From the NCBI GenBank assembly GCA_963850535.1, contig CAWKMC010000017.1, positions 1-64,000 on the forward strand: a stretch of 64,000 nt of DNA, in the 5' to 3' direction. This DNA is from JAMXLO01 sp963850535 (GTDB taxonomy: Bacteria; Pseudomonadota; Alphaproteobacteria; Acetobacterales; Acetobacteraceae). Below the pieces are notes generated by a model. The model saw only the letters and a list, made by a program, of their open reading frames with translations, was not told where the DNA came from and ran no database searches. Shown here piece after piece: positions 36,652 to 46,251 of the stretch (the stretch's first letter is position 1; each line of letters starts with the position of its first letter). Position numbers and translations under genes: made by a program.

Positions 36652-36830
36652 AGCCCGGTGCCCGCCCGCATCGGTGGCCAGGGTTCCGCTGCCGGGTCCT
36701 CCGGAAACCTTATCCCGCCCTTGTTGCCCAGAGCCTGCTCCGCTGCCGACGCCACATCGTCGGGAAACTCGGCCCATGCCTTATCCAGCCCTGCCGCATC
36801 CGCCAGCCTGGCGATCAATTCCTTGTCCAT
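36648..36830 (-). CDS. Small amidase-partner protein (AtzG-like position)
   Basis: 60 aa: KELIARLADAAGLDKAWAEF and FPDDVASAAEQALGNKGGIRF, then AEPWPPMRAG. A strong ribosome site (GGGGAGAGG) stands just before its ATG and its TGA overlaps the amidase GTG. AtzG and related small proteins (DUF4089) are made from the same position next to AtzE-type amidases and form a complex with them. Residue similarity to AtzG is not obvious to me; the assignment rests on size, acidic helical character and coupling. Confidence 0.65.
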   Translation of the reverse strand: MDKELIARLADAAGLDKAWAEFPDDVASAAEQALGNKGGIRFPEDPAAEPWPPMRAGTGL

Positions 36831-36840
36831 AGCCCTCTCC

Positions 36841-36878
36841 CCGGCCTGCGAAGCCGATCATGCGATCGAGCAGGCCGG
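36841..36878 (-). promoter_or_regulatory. Leader hairpin next to the amidase-operon ribosome site
   Basis: CCGGCCTG (36841-36848) and CAGGCCGG (36871-36878) are perfect complements. The loop contains GATC-ATGC-GATC. On the minus-strand transcript it ends at the base before the ribosome site of the 60-aa gene, so it could influence translation. Confidence 0.5.
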
Positions 36879-36893
36879 AACGGAAGCAGGCAC

Positions 36894-36924
36894 AAAAAAA
36901 GCGGTGCAGCAGGGGCTGCACCGC
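36894..36924 (-). terminator. Intrinsic terminator in the amidase-operon leader
   Basis: On the minus strand: GCGGTGCAGC, loop CCCT, GCTGCACCGC (perfect 10-bp stem, 36901-36924), then seven T (36900-36894). This is a textbook Rho-independent terminator, but it lies 64-94 bases upstream of the first gene of the minus-strand operon, and no minus-strand gene ends to its right. Its place suggests an attenuator, or the end of a short RNA. Confidence 0.8.
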
Positions 36925-37095
36925 CAAGGGGGCCGCGCCGAGCGGCGCGACATCGGGGAGGAAACAGGACACCGGCAGTGCCGGCTCCATGCCGCCAATA
37001 TGGCACCGGAAATCTTATGAATTAGTAACGCGGCGTGTGACAAACGCGAATTCGGCTGCCGAGATCATCATAAAATCACGAAAGGAACGTATCGC

Positions 37096-38283
37096 ATGGC
37101 CATTCCGCCGCATCGAACCGGGCCACTCATCGGCCTGAAGGTGCTCGAGATCGGCCATTACATTGCCGCTCCCTTCTGCACCCGCATCCTCGCTGACCTG
37201 GGTGCCGAAGTGATCAAGATCGAGCCACCTGGCGGCGACCCCTTCCGCGGCTGGGGTGCCTCGGTGAACGGAAACTCGGTTTGGTTCAGCGTGCACGGCC
37301 GCAACAAGCTCTCGATCGTGCTGGACCTGAAGCGCGATCGTGTGACCCTGCTGAAGCTCGCCGAACGCGCCGATGTGCTGGTGGAGAACCTGCGCGCCGG
37401 TAGGCTGGAACGGCTGGACCTCGGGCCGGATGCGCTGCATGCGGTCAATCCGCGCCTGGTGATCGCGCGCATCTCCGGCTACGGCCAGGACGGACCATAT
37501 CGCGACAAGCCCGCCTTCGGCGCGATCGGCGAAGCCATGGGCGGCATCCGCCACCTCACCGCGCATCGGCCCGGCGCCTCCCACCTGCCACCACCTCGCT
37601 GCGGCATCTCAATCAGTGATGATCTGGCAGGGCTCTACGCGACCATCGGACTGCTGTCGGCCTTGTGGCAACGCGATGTGGCAGGCCTTGGACGCGGGCG
37701 GGTGGTGGACGTCAGCCTGGTAGACAGCGTGTTCAGCCTGATGGAAGGCATGTTGCCGGAATACGCGATGGACGGCCGCATTCGGCAGCCGGTGGGCGCA
37801 GCAATCGAGACCGCGGCGCCGACCAACACCTATCCCTGCTCCGACGGAAAGTGGCTGTGCATCGCCGGCAACTCGGATCTGATCTTCCGCCGGCTGATGC
37901 AGGCAATTGGGCGGCCAGAAATGGCCGACGATCCATCGTATGCCACCAATGGCGATCGCTGTGCCCGACGCGAAACCCTGGACAATGCGATCGCTGCCTG
38001 GACCCGAACGCTGCCGGCCACGGAGGCCGAGGCGCGGCTGGAAGTCGCGGATGTACCGTGCTCCCGGCTGTACGACATCGCCGATTGCGCCACTGATCCA
38101 CATTTCCTGGCGCGTCACTCAGTGCAGGAGGTGATTGACCCGCTCATCGGGCGGACACTGCATCCGGGGCCGGCAATCCGTCTCGACGGCGACCCGTCTG
38201 AGGGTGTCGTAGCGTGGCCAGGGCCATCGGTGGGGGAACACACCGAGTACGTGCTTAGCCTGATCCGAAAGGAGTCAGCGTAA
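37096..38283 (+). CDS. CaiB/BaiF-family (class III) CoA-transferase
   Basis: 395 aa. GLKVLEIGHYIAAPFCTRIL, DLGAEVIKIEPPGGDPFRGW and VLVENLRAGRLERLDLGPD are class III CoA-transferase motifs. In formyl-CoA transferase a catalytic Asp lies in the GxD of the GPY..PGxDxxxQAMSG block; here that block reads GPYRDKPAFGAIGEAMGG, with Gly142 at this place. That variant occurs in many uncharacterised family members; the acid may be supplied elsewhere. The substrate is unknown. Ribosome site AAGGAACG before ATG 37096. Divergent from the amidase operon. Confidence 0.9.
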   Translation: MAIPPHRTGPLIGLKVLEIGHYIAAPFCTRILADLGAEVIKIEPPGGDPFRGWGASVNGNSVWFSVHGRNKLSIVLDLKRDRVTLLKLAERADVLVENLRAGRLERLDLGPDALHAVNPRLVIARISGYGQDGPYRDKPAFGAIGEAMGGIRHLTAHRPGASHLPPPRCGISISDDLAGLYATIGLLSALWQRDVAGLGRGRVVDVSLVDSVFSLMEGMLPEYAMDGRIRQPVGAAIETAAPTNTYPCSDGKWLCIAGNSDLIFRRLMQAIGRPEMADDPSYATNGDRCARRETLDNAIAAWTRTLPATEAEARLEVADVPCSRLYDIADCATDPHFLARHSVQEVIDPLIGRTLHPGPAIRLDGDPSEGVVAWPGPSVGEHTEYVLSLIRKESA

Positions 38284-38401
38284 CCGTCGAGCATCGGCTT
38301 TCGGCGAACGAACGTGGCCCAGCACTCCAATTGCGATCGGCTCATCGCGACGTGCTGCATACATCACGCCACGCGATAGACGCTGACCCGCACCATGGCT
38401 G

Positions 38402-38821
38402 GTGCGAGACGTCGTCGCGCGTGCGGTCGCTCAGCCCGACGCCGTGATGGCGGCGCTAGGAGAGCCGCGGCGAGCCAGCATCAACGTCCTCAACCGAGCG
38501 CCGAACCTGACGGTGCTGAATTTGGTCTGGGGGCCTGGCATGACCATTATGCCGCACGATCACCGGATGTGGGCGGTGATGGGCATCTATACCGGGCGTG
38601 AGGACAACGTGTTCTGGCGCCGCTTGCCACCCGATGCCTGTCGCGAGATCAAGGCCGCCGGCGCCCGCGCTCTGTGTCGCGGCGATTGCACGCCGCTGGG
38701 CGCCGATATCGTCCACTCGGTCACCAATCCCGCGCCTGACCGGCGCAGGAACGCAGCGAGTGGAATCCGGAGACGCTGCGAGCGGCCACACGACATGTCG
38801 AAGGCACGGGCAGCTGTTTGA
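38402..38821 (+). pseudogene. Cupin/cysteine-dioxygenase-like metalloprotein, truncated
   Basis: ASINVLNRAPNLTVLNLVWG, PGMTIMPHDHRMWAVMGIYT, GREDNVFWRRLP and LGADIVHSVTNPAPD are strong matches to the predicted double-stranded beta-helix metalloproteins related to cysteine dioxygenase. H-D-H in MPHDHRMW and the later His of DIVHSV are metal ligands. The first about 20 residues are absent in frame. After NPAPD the conserved GAIHVYGGDFF-type strand is missing and the tail (ERSEWNPETLRAATRHVEG) is in another frame. So there is a deletion of a few tens of bases plus a slip. Probably inactive. Confidence 0.72.
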
Positions 38822-38932
38822 GGACTTCGAACCGGGCGCTGGCGCACGCATAGCGGTCGAGCAGCCGGCTTGCCGCCTGTGCGAACTCTCCCCACAGTGG
38901 CGACAAGCCAGAGCACACCAGGGAGAGAAACG

Positions 38933-40090
38933 ATGCTGAAATACGCCGCCGGGACCAGCCTCGCGTTGCTCGTCGTAACCGCCGCACCCACGGTCGCCGC
39001 GCCTTACATGATTGTCGGCAATGACGAGAAGCCTGGCACCGACGCGCAGGGCAAGCCGATCGTCAATCCGACTGGCAACGACACAGTGGTGATCTTCGAT
39101 CTGGCCAATCCCGAGGAGCCCAAGGTCGCCGCCACTCTGAAGCTGGAGAACTCCATCGTCGGCCCACCGGTGAACCTGGCGATCTCGCCTGACAACAGCA
39201 TCGCGCTGGTTGCCGACTCGATGACGGTCACCGAGGACAATGGCACGCGCAAGCTCGCGCCCACCGACAAGCTGTTCGTCATTGACCTGAAGGCCAGTCC
39301 GCCAAAACTGGCGCACACGGTCACCGTCGGCAAACAACCATCCGGTCTGTCGATCAGCCCGAAAGGCGACATGGCGCTGGTGGCCAATCGCGGCGACGGC
39401 ACTGTCAGCGTGCTGAAAATCGACGGCACCAACGTGACGCAGACCGCCGCCGTGCCGGTCGCGCCCGGTGTTTCGCATGTCGAGTTCACCCCCGACGGCA
39501 AACGCGCGCTCGCACTGAAGTCGCCGGAAAACAAAGTCGCCGTACTCGATATCGACGGCGACAAGGTAAGCTACAACAAGCTCGACATCCCTACCTATCT
39601 GTTTCCCTACAATATCGTCGTCTCTCTGGATTCGAAGCTGGCGCTCACCGCCGATAACGGCAACAACGGCTCATCGGATGGCAATCTCGACGCGGTCACG
39701 GTGATCGACCTTGAAGGGGCGCACCCGCACGCCATCGCCCACGCCACAGTAGGCGACGCGCCGGAAGGTCTGGCAATCAGCCCGAAGGGCAACGTCGCAG
39801 CCGCCCTGAACGTGGATGGTTCGAACGTCAAGGGCCAGTGGTTCTACCATCCAAACGGCAGCGTCACGGTTCTGAGCATCCAGGGCAAGAACGTGACCCC
39901 AATCGGCACGGTAGAGGTCGGTGCCCTTCCGGAAGGCATCGCGTTCACGCCGGACGGACGTTACCTGTATGTTGGCAATTACACTGATCAGGATTTTTCC
40001 ATCCTGAAGGTGGACGGCACCACCATCACCAACACCGGCAAGCAATTCAAGGCAGGTGGCCACCCTGCCTCGACGCGCATGGGACCTTGA
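38933..40090 (+). CDS. Secreted YncE-like beta-propeller protein
   Basis: 385 aa with a signal peptide (YAAGTSLALLVVTAAPTVAA, cleavage after AAPTVAA likely). The mature part has about seven repeated blades of the type VTVGKQPSGLSISPKGDMAL, VEVGALPEGIAFTPDGRYLY, characteristic of YncE/lactonase-like (YVTN) beta-propellers. Periplasmic or secreted; binding or surface role, activity unknown. Ribosome site AGGGAGAGAAACG before ATG 38933. Convergent with flgD with no gap: its stop is at 40090 and flgD's at 40091. Confidence 0.88.
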   Translation: MLKYAAGTSLALLVVTAAPTVAAPYMIVGNDEKPGTDAQGKPIVNPTGNDTVVIFDLANPEEPKVAATLKLENSIVGPPVNLAISPDNSIALVADSMTVTEDNGTRKLAPTDKLFVIDLKASPPKLAHTVTVGKQPSGLSISPKGDMALVANRGDGTVSVLKIDGTNVTQTAAVPVAPGVSHVEFTPDGKRALALKSPENKVAVLDIDGDKVSYNKLDIPTYLFPYNIVVSLDSKLALTADNGNNGSSDGNLDAVTVIDLEGAHPHAIAHATVGDAPEGLAISPKGNVAAALNVDGSNVKGQWFYHPNGSVTVLSIQGKNVTPIGTVEVGALPEGIAFTPDGRYLYVGNYTDQDFSILKVDGTTITNTGKQFKAGGHPASTRMGP

Positions 40091-40769
40091 TCAGTTCCCG
40101 ACCGCCTGGACCTTGGAGAAGTCAACCGATTGCGAGCCGAGTTGCAGCTGTATGCCGTTGGACTGACTCTGCACGCCGGTCGCCGTGCCGACCACGCTGA
40201 ACGTCAGCGCGCTGGTCGTGCCGTCGGCATTCGCGCCGGTGACTGCAACCTTATAGCTGCCGTCGGGAACCGTGCTGCCAGAACTCGTGGTGCCGTTCCA
40301 GGTCCAGGTGTTGCTGCCCTTGGTGGCCATTAGCATTGAGTTCGCTGAGCTTTGCGCCGCTGTCGTTGTAGATTGCAATATCGACCGGCTCGGCTGCCGG
40401 CGCGGTGAACTGAATGGTGCCTTGACCGTTCTGCAGCGGCACATGGTCCGAGCTGACGGTGACGCGCTTACCGGTCATCGATGACCCCTGCATGACCTCG
40501 CCAGCCTGGGTGAGCTGGATGAGCTGCGTCAGACTGGTGTTGGTGTTGATCTGCTGCTCGACACTGGAGAACTGCACCAGCTCGCTGGTGAACTGATTGG
40601 TGTCCAGAGGGCTGGACGGATCTTGATTCTGCAGCTGCGTCATCAGCAGTTTCAAGAAGTCACCGAAGTTTGAGGAAAGCGAGCTGAGCGCGTTGTTGCT
40701 GGTCTGCGACGCGGACGAGCTGGCAGTGGCTGTGTTCGTCTGCTGTGCGGCAACTGATGCGAGGCTCAT
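40091..40769 (-). CDS. flgD: Flagellar hook-cap scaffold FlgD, one frame break
   Basis: FlgD caps the growing hook. The N-terminus has the conserved FGDFLKLLMTQLQNQDPSSP and LVQFSSVEQQINTN. The middle has GEVMQGSSMTGKRVTV, and the C-terminus the FlgD Ig-like part with GSNTWTWNGTTSSGSTVPDG and YKVAVTGANADGT. A slip near 40340 (LSELNANGHQG / MATKGSNTW) divides the gene. Start ATG 40769 (MSLASVAAQQ). It follows fliK on the minus strand by 17 bases; both are probably read from the sigma-54-type site at 42080-42095. Confidence 0.88.
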
Positions 40770-40786
40770 GAGATTATCCTTTCGTG

Positions 40787-42065
40787 TCACGCGGTGATGT
40801 CGAGCCCAGCTCGCATCCACCCTGAGGCCTGGATCGGCGTGAGTTCGGCGCCGCCGTCATCGGTCGCGTCGTGTTGCCGTCGCCCTGATTGAGTATGCTG
40901 GCGTGCTGCGCCGTGAGAGCCATCGCCAGTTAGCCCGCCAGCGGTCGTGTTCGGCACGGGCGCGGTGCCAGAATCGCTGCGTGATGCCGGCTCCGGCGTG
41001 GCAACATGGAAGGTCACATTGCGTCCTTCTACCGGCACACCGGCCTGGTCCAGGGCGCGCTGGAGCTGCGGCTGATCGCGCAGCAGCATGCTCAGCGTCT
41101 CAGGCTTCTCTACGGTGATTTCGACCCGAGCCGGGGCATCCAGGGGTCGGTCGATCTTGACCTGCACGTGCCCGAGATCTGGTGGATCGAGTTCGCATCG
41201 TCAGCCGCTGAGCGCCGTCCGGCGCGTGCCCCAAGTGCATGAGTGCCGGCGTGATCTGAGCAGCCGGCGATGTCTGCTGACCCGTCGATGAGGCTGCGGT
41301 TTGCGGCTCTGCCGAACGAGCCGGTTGAGTGGCAGGCTGGCATGAATCGGCGGCTGACGTGGTCGGCAGCGCATTGGTATCCAGATTGATCGGCGTCAGG
41401 TGCATTGGCGCCGCTTCCGAAGGCTGCGGTTCGCCCACAGCCGGCTTCAACTCGTCCGGCTTCCAGGGCGGAGAGGAAGCCGCCGACGGAGCTCCGGCGA
41501 CGACGCCAGAGTCAGCTTGGTCGCCAACCCGGTGTAGCGCTGAGTTGTGCCGAGGTTCGGCGTTCGGTGTGGCGAGAGCAGCGCTCTGCACAGCAGCGGC
41601 AGTGTCAGGCGAGAGTGCCAAACTGACTGCGGGGGCGCCTGATTGACTTGAAATACTGCTGGCTCGTCGCGCCGGTTCGACTTTCCCCTTACCGCTTCCA
41701 GTGTCGCGAGGCCGGATCGACGGGGCCCCGGGCGCGTGCAATGCCGTGGCAATTACCAGCGTTTCAGGCGCGCTGACTTGCGGCTGAGCTGCCGCTGTCG
41801 CGGGTGTCGCCGCGTCCGCTTCGACAGGCTTCGAGGCTGCTGTCGCTGGGGTTGCCGACTGATCGGCCACCGTGGCCGCTTGTACTTCCACCTGCTCGGC
41901 TTGCGGCGTCAGCGTCTGGAGCAGTTTTGCAAGCTGTTCGACAAAGGAAGTTGCGTTGACTTGGTTGCTCGCTGGCAACGTGGCGTCTGGTACCGCGGAC
42001 TGCACCGGCGGGAATGCGACGGGTGTTTGCGGTGCAGACGGCAGCAGTGATGATAGTTGGCTCAT
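40787..42065 (-). CDS. fliK: Flagellar hook-length control protein FliK, one frame break
   Basis: About 425 residues. A long Ala/Pro/Gln-rich N-terminal ruler region (TPATAASKPVEADAATPATA and similar) is followed by the C-terminal Flg_hook domain: LTMR...PPDLGHVQVKIDRP, VEITVEKPETLSMLLRDQ and PQLQRALDQAGVPVEGRNVT. A slip near 41190 separates the parts. FliK measures hook length and switches export specificity. Start ATG 42065 (MSQLSSLLPSAP) has no visible ribosome site, and the promoter-like site lies only about 15 bases upstream, so the message would be nearly leaderless. Confidence 0.85.
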
Positions 42066-42079
42066 ACCGCAACTAAACC

Positions 42080-42095
42080 AGCAAGCTGTATGCCA
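42080..42095 (-). promoter_or_regulatory. Sigma-54-type promoter for fliK-flgD
   Basis: Minus strand TGGCATACAGCTTGCT matches the sigma-54 consensus TGGCACGnnnnTTGCW closely: GG and GC 10 bases apart and a perfect TTGCT -12 element. Expected transcription start is about 42069, only a few bases before the fliK ATG. Confidence 0.7.
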
Positions 42096-42226
42096 GTGTC
42101 CACCTGCGCCCCAGGCAGACACAAACGAAACACATAAGCGAATGCGAGGGCACAAATTGCCGGGCGAGATATGCCGAGGGCTCATGTGGAACTGCCGGCA
42201 AACAGCGCAAACCGCCATGTCTCTCT

Positions 42227-42242
42227 TGGCACGATTCCTGCG
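42227..42242 (+). promoter_or_regulatory. Sigma-54-type promoter for flgE
   Basis: TGGCACGATTCCTGCG contains the full TGGCACG -24 element and GC of the -12 element at the required 10-base distance. Expected start about 42253, giving a leader of about 24 bases with GGAG 8 bases before the flgE ATG. Sigma-54 control of hook genes is established in Caulobacter and other alphaproteobacteria. Confidence 0.78.
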
Positions 42243-42276
42243 AAGGAGTGCGGAGGCAAACCGTTGGAGTGCTTCT

Positions 42277-43584
42277 ATGTCACTGTTCGGCGCTATGAAC
42301 ACCGCCATCAGCGGACTGAGTGCACAGTCCAGCGCATTCGGCAATATCAGCGACAACGTCGCGAACAGTCAGACCATAGGCTATAAGAGGGTCGATACCA
42401 ATTTCATCGACTATCTAACCACAAGTACGCCGAGCCAGAACGATCCTGGTGCGGTGGTTACCACGCCCGACTACGTCAACAACGTACAGGGCACCATCAC
42501 GCAAACCGACAATACGCTCGGTCTAGCGATTGCGGGCCAGGGCTTCTTCGCTGTCTCGGAGCAGAATGGCGAGGCGAACAACATTCCGACCTTTAACCCG
42601 CAGCAATTCTATTCGCGGGCAGGCGACTTCCAGATGGACAAGAACGGCTTCCTGGTGAACAGCGCCGGCGATTACCTGAACGGTTGGCCGGTCGATCCCA
42701 ATACCGGCGTGGTTAATCAGAATACGCTGACGCCGATCCAGGTAACGCAGACTGTTTACAACCCCGTCCCGACCGGCAATGTCACGTTGTCCGCGAATTT
42801 ACCTGCAACGCCAGCGAATTCGCCCATACAGTCCGATCTCGACGTCTACAACTCGCTGGGGAAAATGCACACGGTCACGCTTAACTGGATGCAGGGCTCG
42901 CAGAACAATTGGACTGTTAAGATCAATTCGCCAGATGACGTAAACGCGGCCGACTTGGGAACTGCCGATGTGACCTTTGGCGCGAACGGCGTGCAGTCGG
43001 GAACAATCGGCAATCTCGCAGTCAATGCTACCGATCCGGGCACCGTCAGCACTTCGAGTTACGCACCCAACACCGCAGCGACGGTGAGCTTCACCACCGA
43101 CTTCGGCACTGGCTCGCAACAGACGATCAAGCTCAACCTCGGTACCTTCGGTCAGACAAACGGCGTCACGCAATATGCCGGCTCGACCTTCAATTTGCGC
43201 GGCGTCACGCAGGATGGCGTTCCGCCTGGCGCTTTCTCCTCCGTGAGCACACAGTCGAACGGCAATATTGTCATAAACTACGACAATGGCCAATCGCGCG
43301 TCATCGCCCAAGTCCCGGTAATCACCTTTAACGATCCCGACGCATTGCAGCGCCAGAACGGCCAGGCATTTACCGCTAGCGCTGGCTCCGGGACACCCCT
43401 TGCCGAGTCGGCGGGCACCAATGGTGCCGGAACCCTCGTCATTCAGTCGGTCGAGAGTTCCAACGTCGATATCGCCACCGAATTCACCAAATTGATCGTC
43501 GCTCAGCAGGCGTATTCGGCCAACACCAAGATGGTGACCACTGCCAGCCAGATGCTGCAGCAGACCATCGACATGAAGCAGTGA
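42277..43584 (+). CDS. flgE: Flagellar hook protein FlgE
   Basis: 435 aa, intact. N-terminus MSLFGAMNTAISGLSAQSSA, then the rod/hook motif NISDNVANSQTIGYKRVDTN, and FYSRAGDFQMDKNGFLVN (FlgE family). C-terminus VESSNVDIATEFTKLIVAQQ, AYSANTKMVTTASQMLQQTI is the classic hook coiled-coil end. Polymerises into the hook outside the cell. ATG 42277 fits the short leader from the sigma-54-type site. FlgK begins 4 bases after its stop. Confidence 0.95.
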   Translation: MSLFGAMNTAISGLSAQSSAFGNISDNVANSQTIGYKRVDTNFIDYLTTSTPSQNDPGAVVTTPDYVNNVQGTITQTDNTLGLAIAGQGFFAVSEQNGEANNIPTFNPQQFYSRAGDFQMDKNGFLVNSAGDYLNGWPVDPNTGVVNQNTLTPIQVTQTVYNPVPTGNVTLSANLPATPANSPIQSDLDVYNSLGKMHTVTLNWMQGSQNNWTVKINSPDDVNAADLGTADVTFGANGVQSGTIGNLAVNATDPGTVSTSSYAPNTAATVSFTTDFGTGSQQTIKLNLGTFGQTNGVTQYAGSTFNLRGVTQDGVPPGAFSSVSTQSNGNIVINYDNGQSRVIAQVPVITFNDPDALQRQNGQAFTASAGSGTPLAESAGTNGAGTLVIQSVESSNVDIATEFTKLIVAQQAYSANTKMVTTASQMLQQTIDMKQ

Positions 43585-43588
43585 TCCG

Positions 43589-45072
43589 ATGAGACCTCCA
43601 CGGCGCACTGTCGATTGCGACCGGCGGCCTGGCCAACGTCAACAGCCAGCTCGCACTGGTGTCGCAAAACGTGGCCAACGCGAGCACGCCAGGTTACGCG
43701 GCCGAGATCGCCACCCAACAAAGCGTCACAGCCGATGGCCAAGGGCTTGGCGTCCGCACTGGCCTGCCGATCCGCAACATCGACGCCACCTTGCAGGCGG
43801 AGCTGTTCAGTCAGAACGCGACAGTGGCTGGCTTGCAGACCCAGCAGACCGCATTGCAAGCGATTGATGCGGCACAGGGCACGCCAGGACAGGGTACCGA
43901 CATCGCCAGTTTGTTGGGCAATCTGCAGGACCAATTCTCTACCCTACTCAACGATCCAAGCAGCGGGCCGCAGCAGAGCCAGGTGGTATCGACTGCACGG
44001 ACCTTGGCGCAAGGGATCAACGCGCTCAGCGACACCTACACGACGCAGCGGCAGACGGCGGAAGACGGCTTGGTCGCCGGGGTCGCGACACTCAACACTA
44101 CTCTCAGTACCATCGGCTCGCTTAGCAACAAAATCGTCACCCTGAAGGCGAGCGGCCAGAGCACGGCGGACCTCGAAAACCAGCGAGACGCCGCTGTGGC
44201 GAACCTGTCGCAACTGCTGGACGTGAAAGCGCTCGAACAGCCCAATGGCGACATGCTGCTGGCCACCAGCGCCGGCCTGCTGCTGCCGATCCACGGCAGC
44301 AGCAGCCCGTTCTCGATCGTGGGCGCCAATATGCAGCCGGGCTCGACATATCCAGCCACAATCCCTGGGATCATGCTGGGGCGCACCGACGCGACCAGCC
44401 AACTTCAGGGCGGGCAGATCGGCGCCAATATCGCGCTGCGCGACAACACGCTGCCGACCGATCAGGCAGAACTGGACGAATTCGCGCAAAACCTGGCGAG
44501 TCGGTTCGATACCGAAGGACTTCGGCTGTTCACCGATCCGTCTGGCAACGTGCCGTCCATTTCGGCCGCGCCTTCGCCAGTGCAAAGCAGCTACGTGGGT
44601 TTCGCCGGCACCATACAGCTAAATGCGGCGGTACAAGCGAAGCCGTCACTGGTGCGCGATGGGACGGTGGGCGGCAACGCGAGCAATCTCGCTGGATACA
44701 CCGGCGTCATCCAGAACGTGCTGACCTACACATTCGGCGCTAACTTATCGGCCGGCCGGCGCATCGAGCACCAGCGGTCTTGGCGCGACCGGAACGCTGA
44801 ATGCCCCTTACACAGCGCCGTTAACTATCGGCGCCCTTGCTTCCACGGTGCTGGCCTCACAGGCGCAGCAGAGTTCGGCGGTCAGCACGCAGATGGATGC
44901 CGAGCAGGCGGTCCAGACGACCCTCTCGAGTAAGCTGTCTACCAAGAGCGGTGTGAACATGGATACCGAGATGTCGAACATGATCCAGTTGCAGAACGCC
45001 TACGGCGCCAACGCGCGCATCATCAGCACAATGCAGGCGATGTTCAACCAGCTGCTGCAGGCGGTGCAGTGA
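43589..45072 (+). CDS. flgK: Flagellar hook-associated protein 1 (FlgK), two frame breaks
   Basis: First hook-filament junction protein. N-terminal LSIATGGLANVNSQLALVSQ, NVANASTPGYAAE; middle FSTLLNDPSSGPQQSQVVST and LENQRDAAVANLSQLLDVKA; C-terminal SSKSGVNMDTEMS-like KSGVNMDTEMSNMIQLQNAY, ANARIISTMQAMFNQLLQAV. The start codon region (43589-43615) and a site near 44750 each require a one-base slip. About 494 residues when joined. Lies between flgE and flgL, as in most alphaproteobacteria. Confidence 0.9.
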
Positions 45073-45082
45073 GGCGCGGGTC

Positions 45083-46204
45083 ATGAGCGGTAGCATCAGC
45101 ATGATCGGCGTGACTGGCTTTGCCCCGTTTGGCCAGCTGGTCGCAAACACCGAGACGACCCACGCGCGGCTTAACAAGCTTTCTAATCAAGCGAGCACTG
45201 GCCTGATCGCCAACAACTACGCCGGCCTTGGGAGCGGTGCCGCGGTGTCGCTCGACCTGCGGCCGCAACTGGCCAATCTGCAGACCTGGCAGAACAATGT
45301 GGACGCGTCGACTGGCCGCATGTCCGTCACACAATCGGCGCTGACCCAGATCCAGTCGATTGCTGCCAACTTCTATTCGCAGCTCAACAATGTTGAGAGT
45401 GTGGACGCCAGCGAAGTCGACAGCATCGCCGCCTCGGCGCGCGACGCGTTGAAGGAGGTCGCTGGTCTGTTGGATACTCAGAATGGCGGGGTATACGTGT
45501 TCGCCGGGCAGGACACCGGCAATCCGCCGGTGCCTGATCCAGACAACATACTTGCGTCGGACTTTTATTCGCAAATCAACGCAGCAATCGGCGGCTTGAG
45601 CCCCACCGTCAACAATGCGGCAACGGTAGCCCAGACCACATTCGACGCCTCCAGGTTCGGCGGCACCGCTTCGCCCTTCTCCACCTATCTGACTGTCACA
45701 CCATCACCGTCGCTGCCGACGGTGCAGGTCGGGCAGAACCAGACCGAGACAACAGGCATATCCGCGAGCGCCAACGGTCTGATCCCTGTTTCGCAGTCAG
45801 TAGGCCAGACGATACAGGGCGGGCCGCCCAGCACCACCGGGTCTTACATGCGCGATGTGCTGCGAGCGCTGGCGACGATCGGGTCGCTGAGCAGCGGCCA
45901 GGCCAGCGAGCCGGGATTTCGCGACCTGGTGCAGGACACACGCATTAGTCTGTCGAATGCAGTCAGTGCGATGGCACAGGACGCCGGCGTGCTAGGCAAT
46001 GTGCAGTCATCGCTTACCACGACCCAATCACGTCTCGCCGACACCCAGACGGCAATGACTTCGCAGGTATCCTCGGCCGAGGACGTCGATATGGCGGCAA
46101 CTTTGTCGCAACTCTCTCTGGTGCAGACGCAGATGCAGGCGTCGTACCAGCTGATCGCCACGCTGAACGGTCTGTCGTTGGCGAAATTCCTGCCGGCATC
46201 ATGA
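45083..46204 (+). CDS. flgL: Flagellar hook-associated protein 3 (FlgL)
   Basis: 373 aa, intact. Flagellin-like N-terminus (FGQLVANTETTHARLNKLSN, QASTGLIANNYAGLGSGAAV), GGVYVFAGQDTGNPP typical of FlgL, and a helical C-terminus (VDMAATLSQLSLVQTQMQAS, YQLIATLNGLSLAKFLP). Second junction protein between hook and filament. Begins 10 bases after the flgK stop. Confidence 0.93.
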   Translation: MSGSISMIGVTGFAPFGQLVANTETTHARLNKLSNQASTGLIANNYAGLGSGAAVSLDLRPQLANLQTWQNNVDASTGRMSVTQSALTQIQSIAANFYSQLNNVESVDASEVDSIAASARDALKEVAGLLDTQNGGVYVFAGQDTGNPPVPDPDNILASDFYSQINAAIGGLSPTVNNAATVAQTTFDASRFGGTASPFSTYLTVTPSPSLPTVQVGQNQTETTGISASANGLIPVSQSVGQTIQGGPPSTTGSYMRDVLRALATIGSLSSGQASEPGFRDLVQDTRISLSNAVSAMAQDAGVLGNVQSSLTTTQSRLADTQTAMTSQVSSAEDVDMAATLSQLSLVQTQMQASYQLIATLNGLSLAKFLPAS

Positions 46205-46251
46205 TGAAAACGTATCATGTTTCACCGGCCGTTAACCTGGGCGCATCAAGA

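Noticed and set aside
36781..37043. Minus-strand small frames upstream of the 60-aa amidase partner
   Set aside because: They overlap the terminator and hairpins, are Cys/Pro/Arg-rich and have no ribosome sites; the region is better explained as a structured leader.
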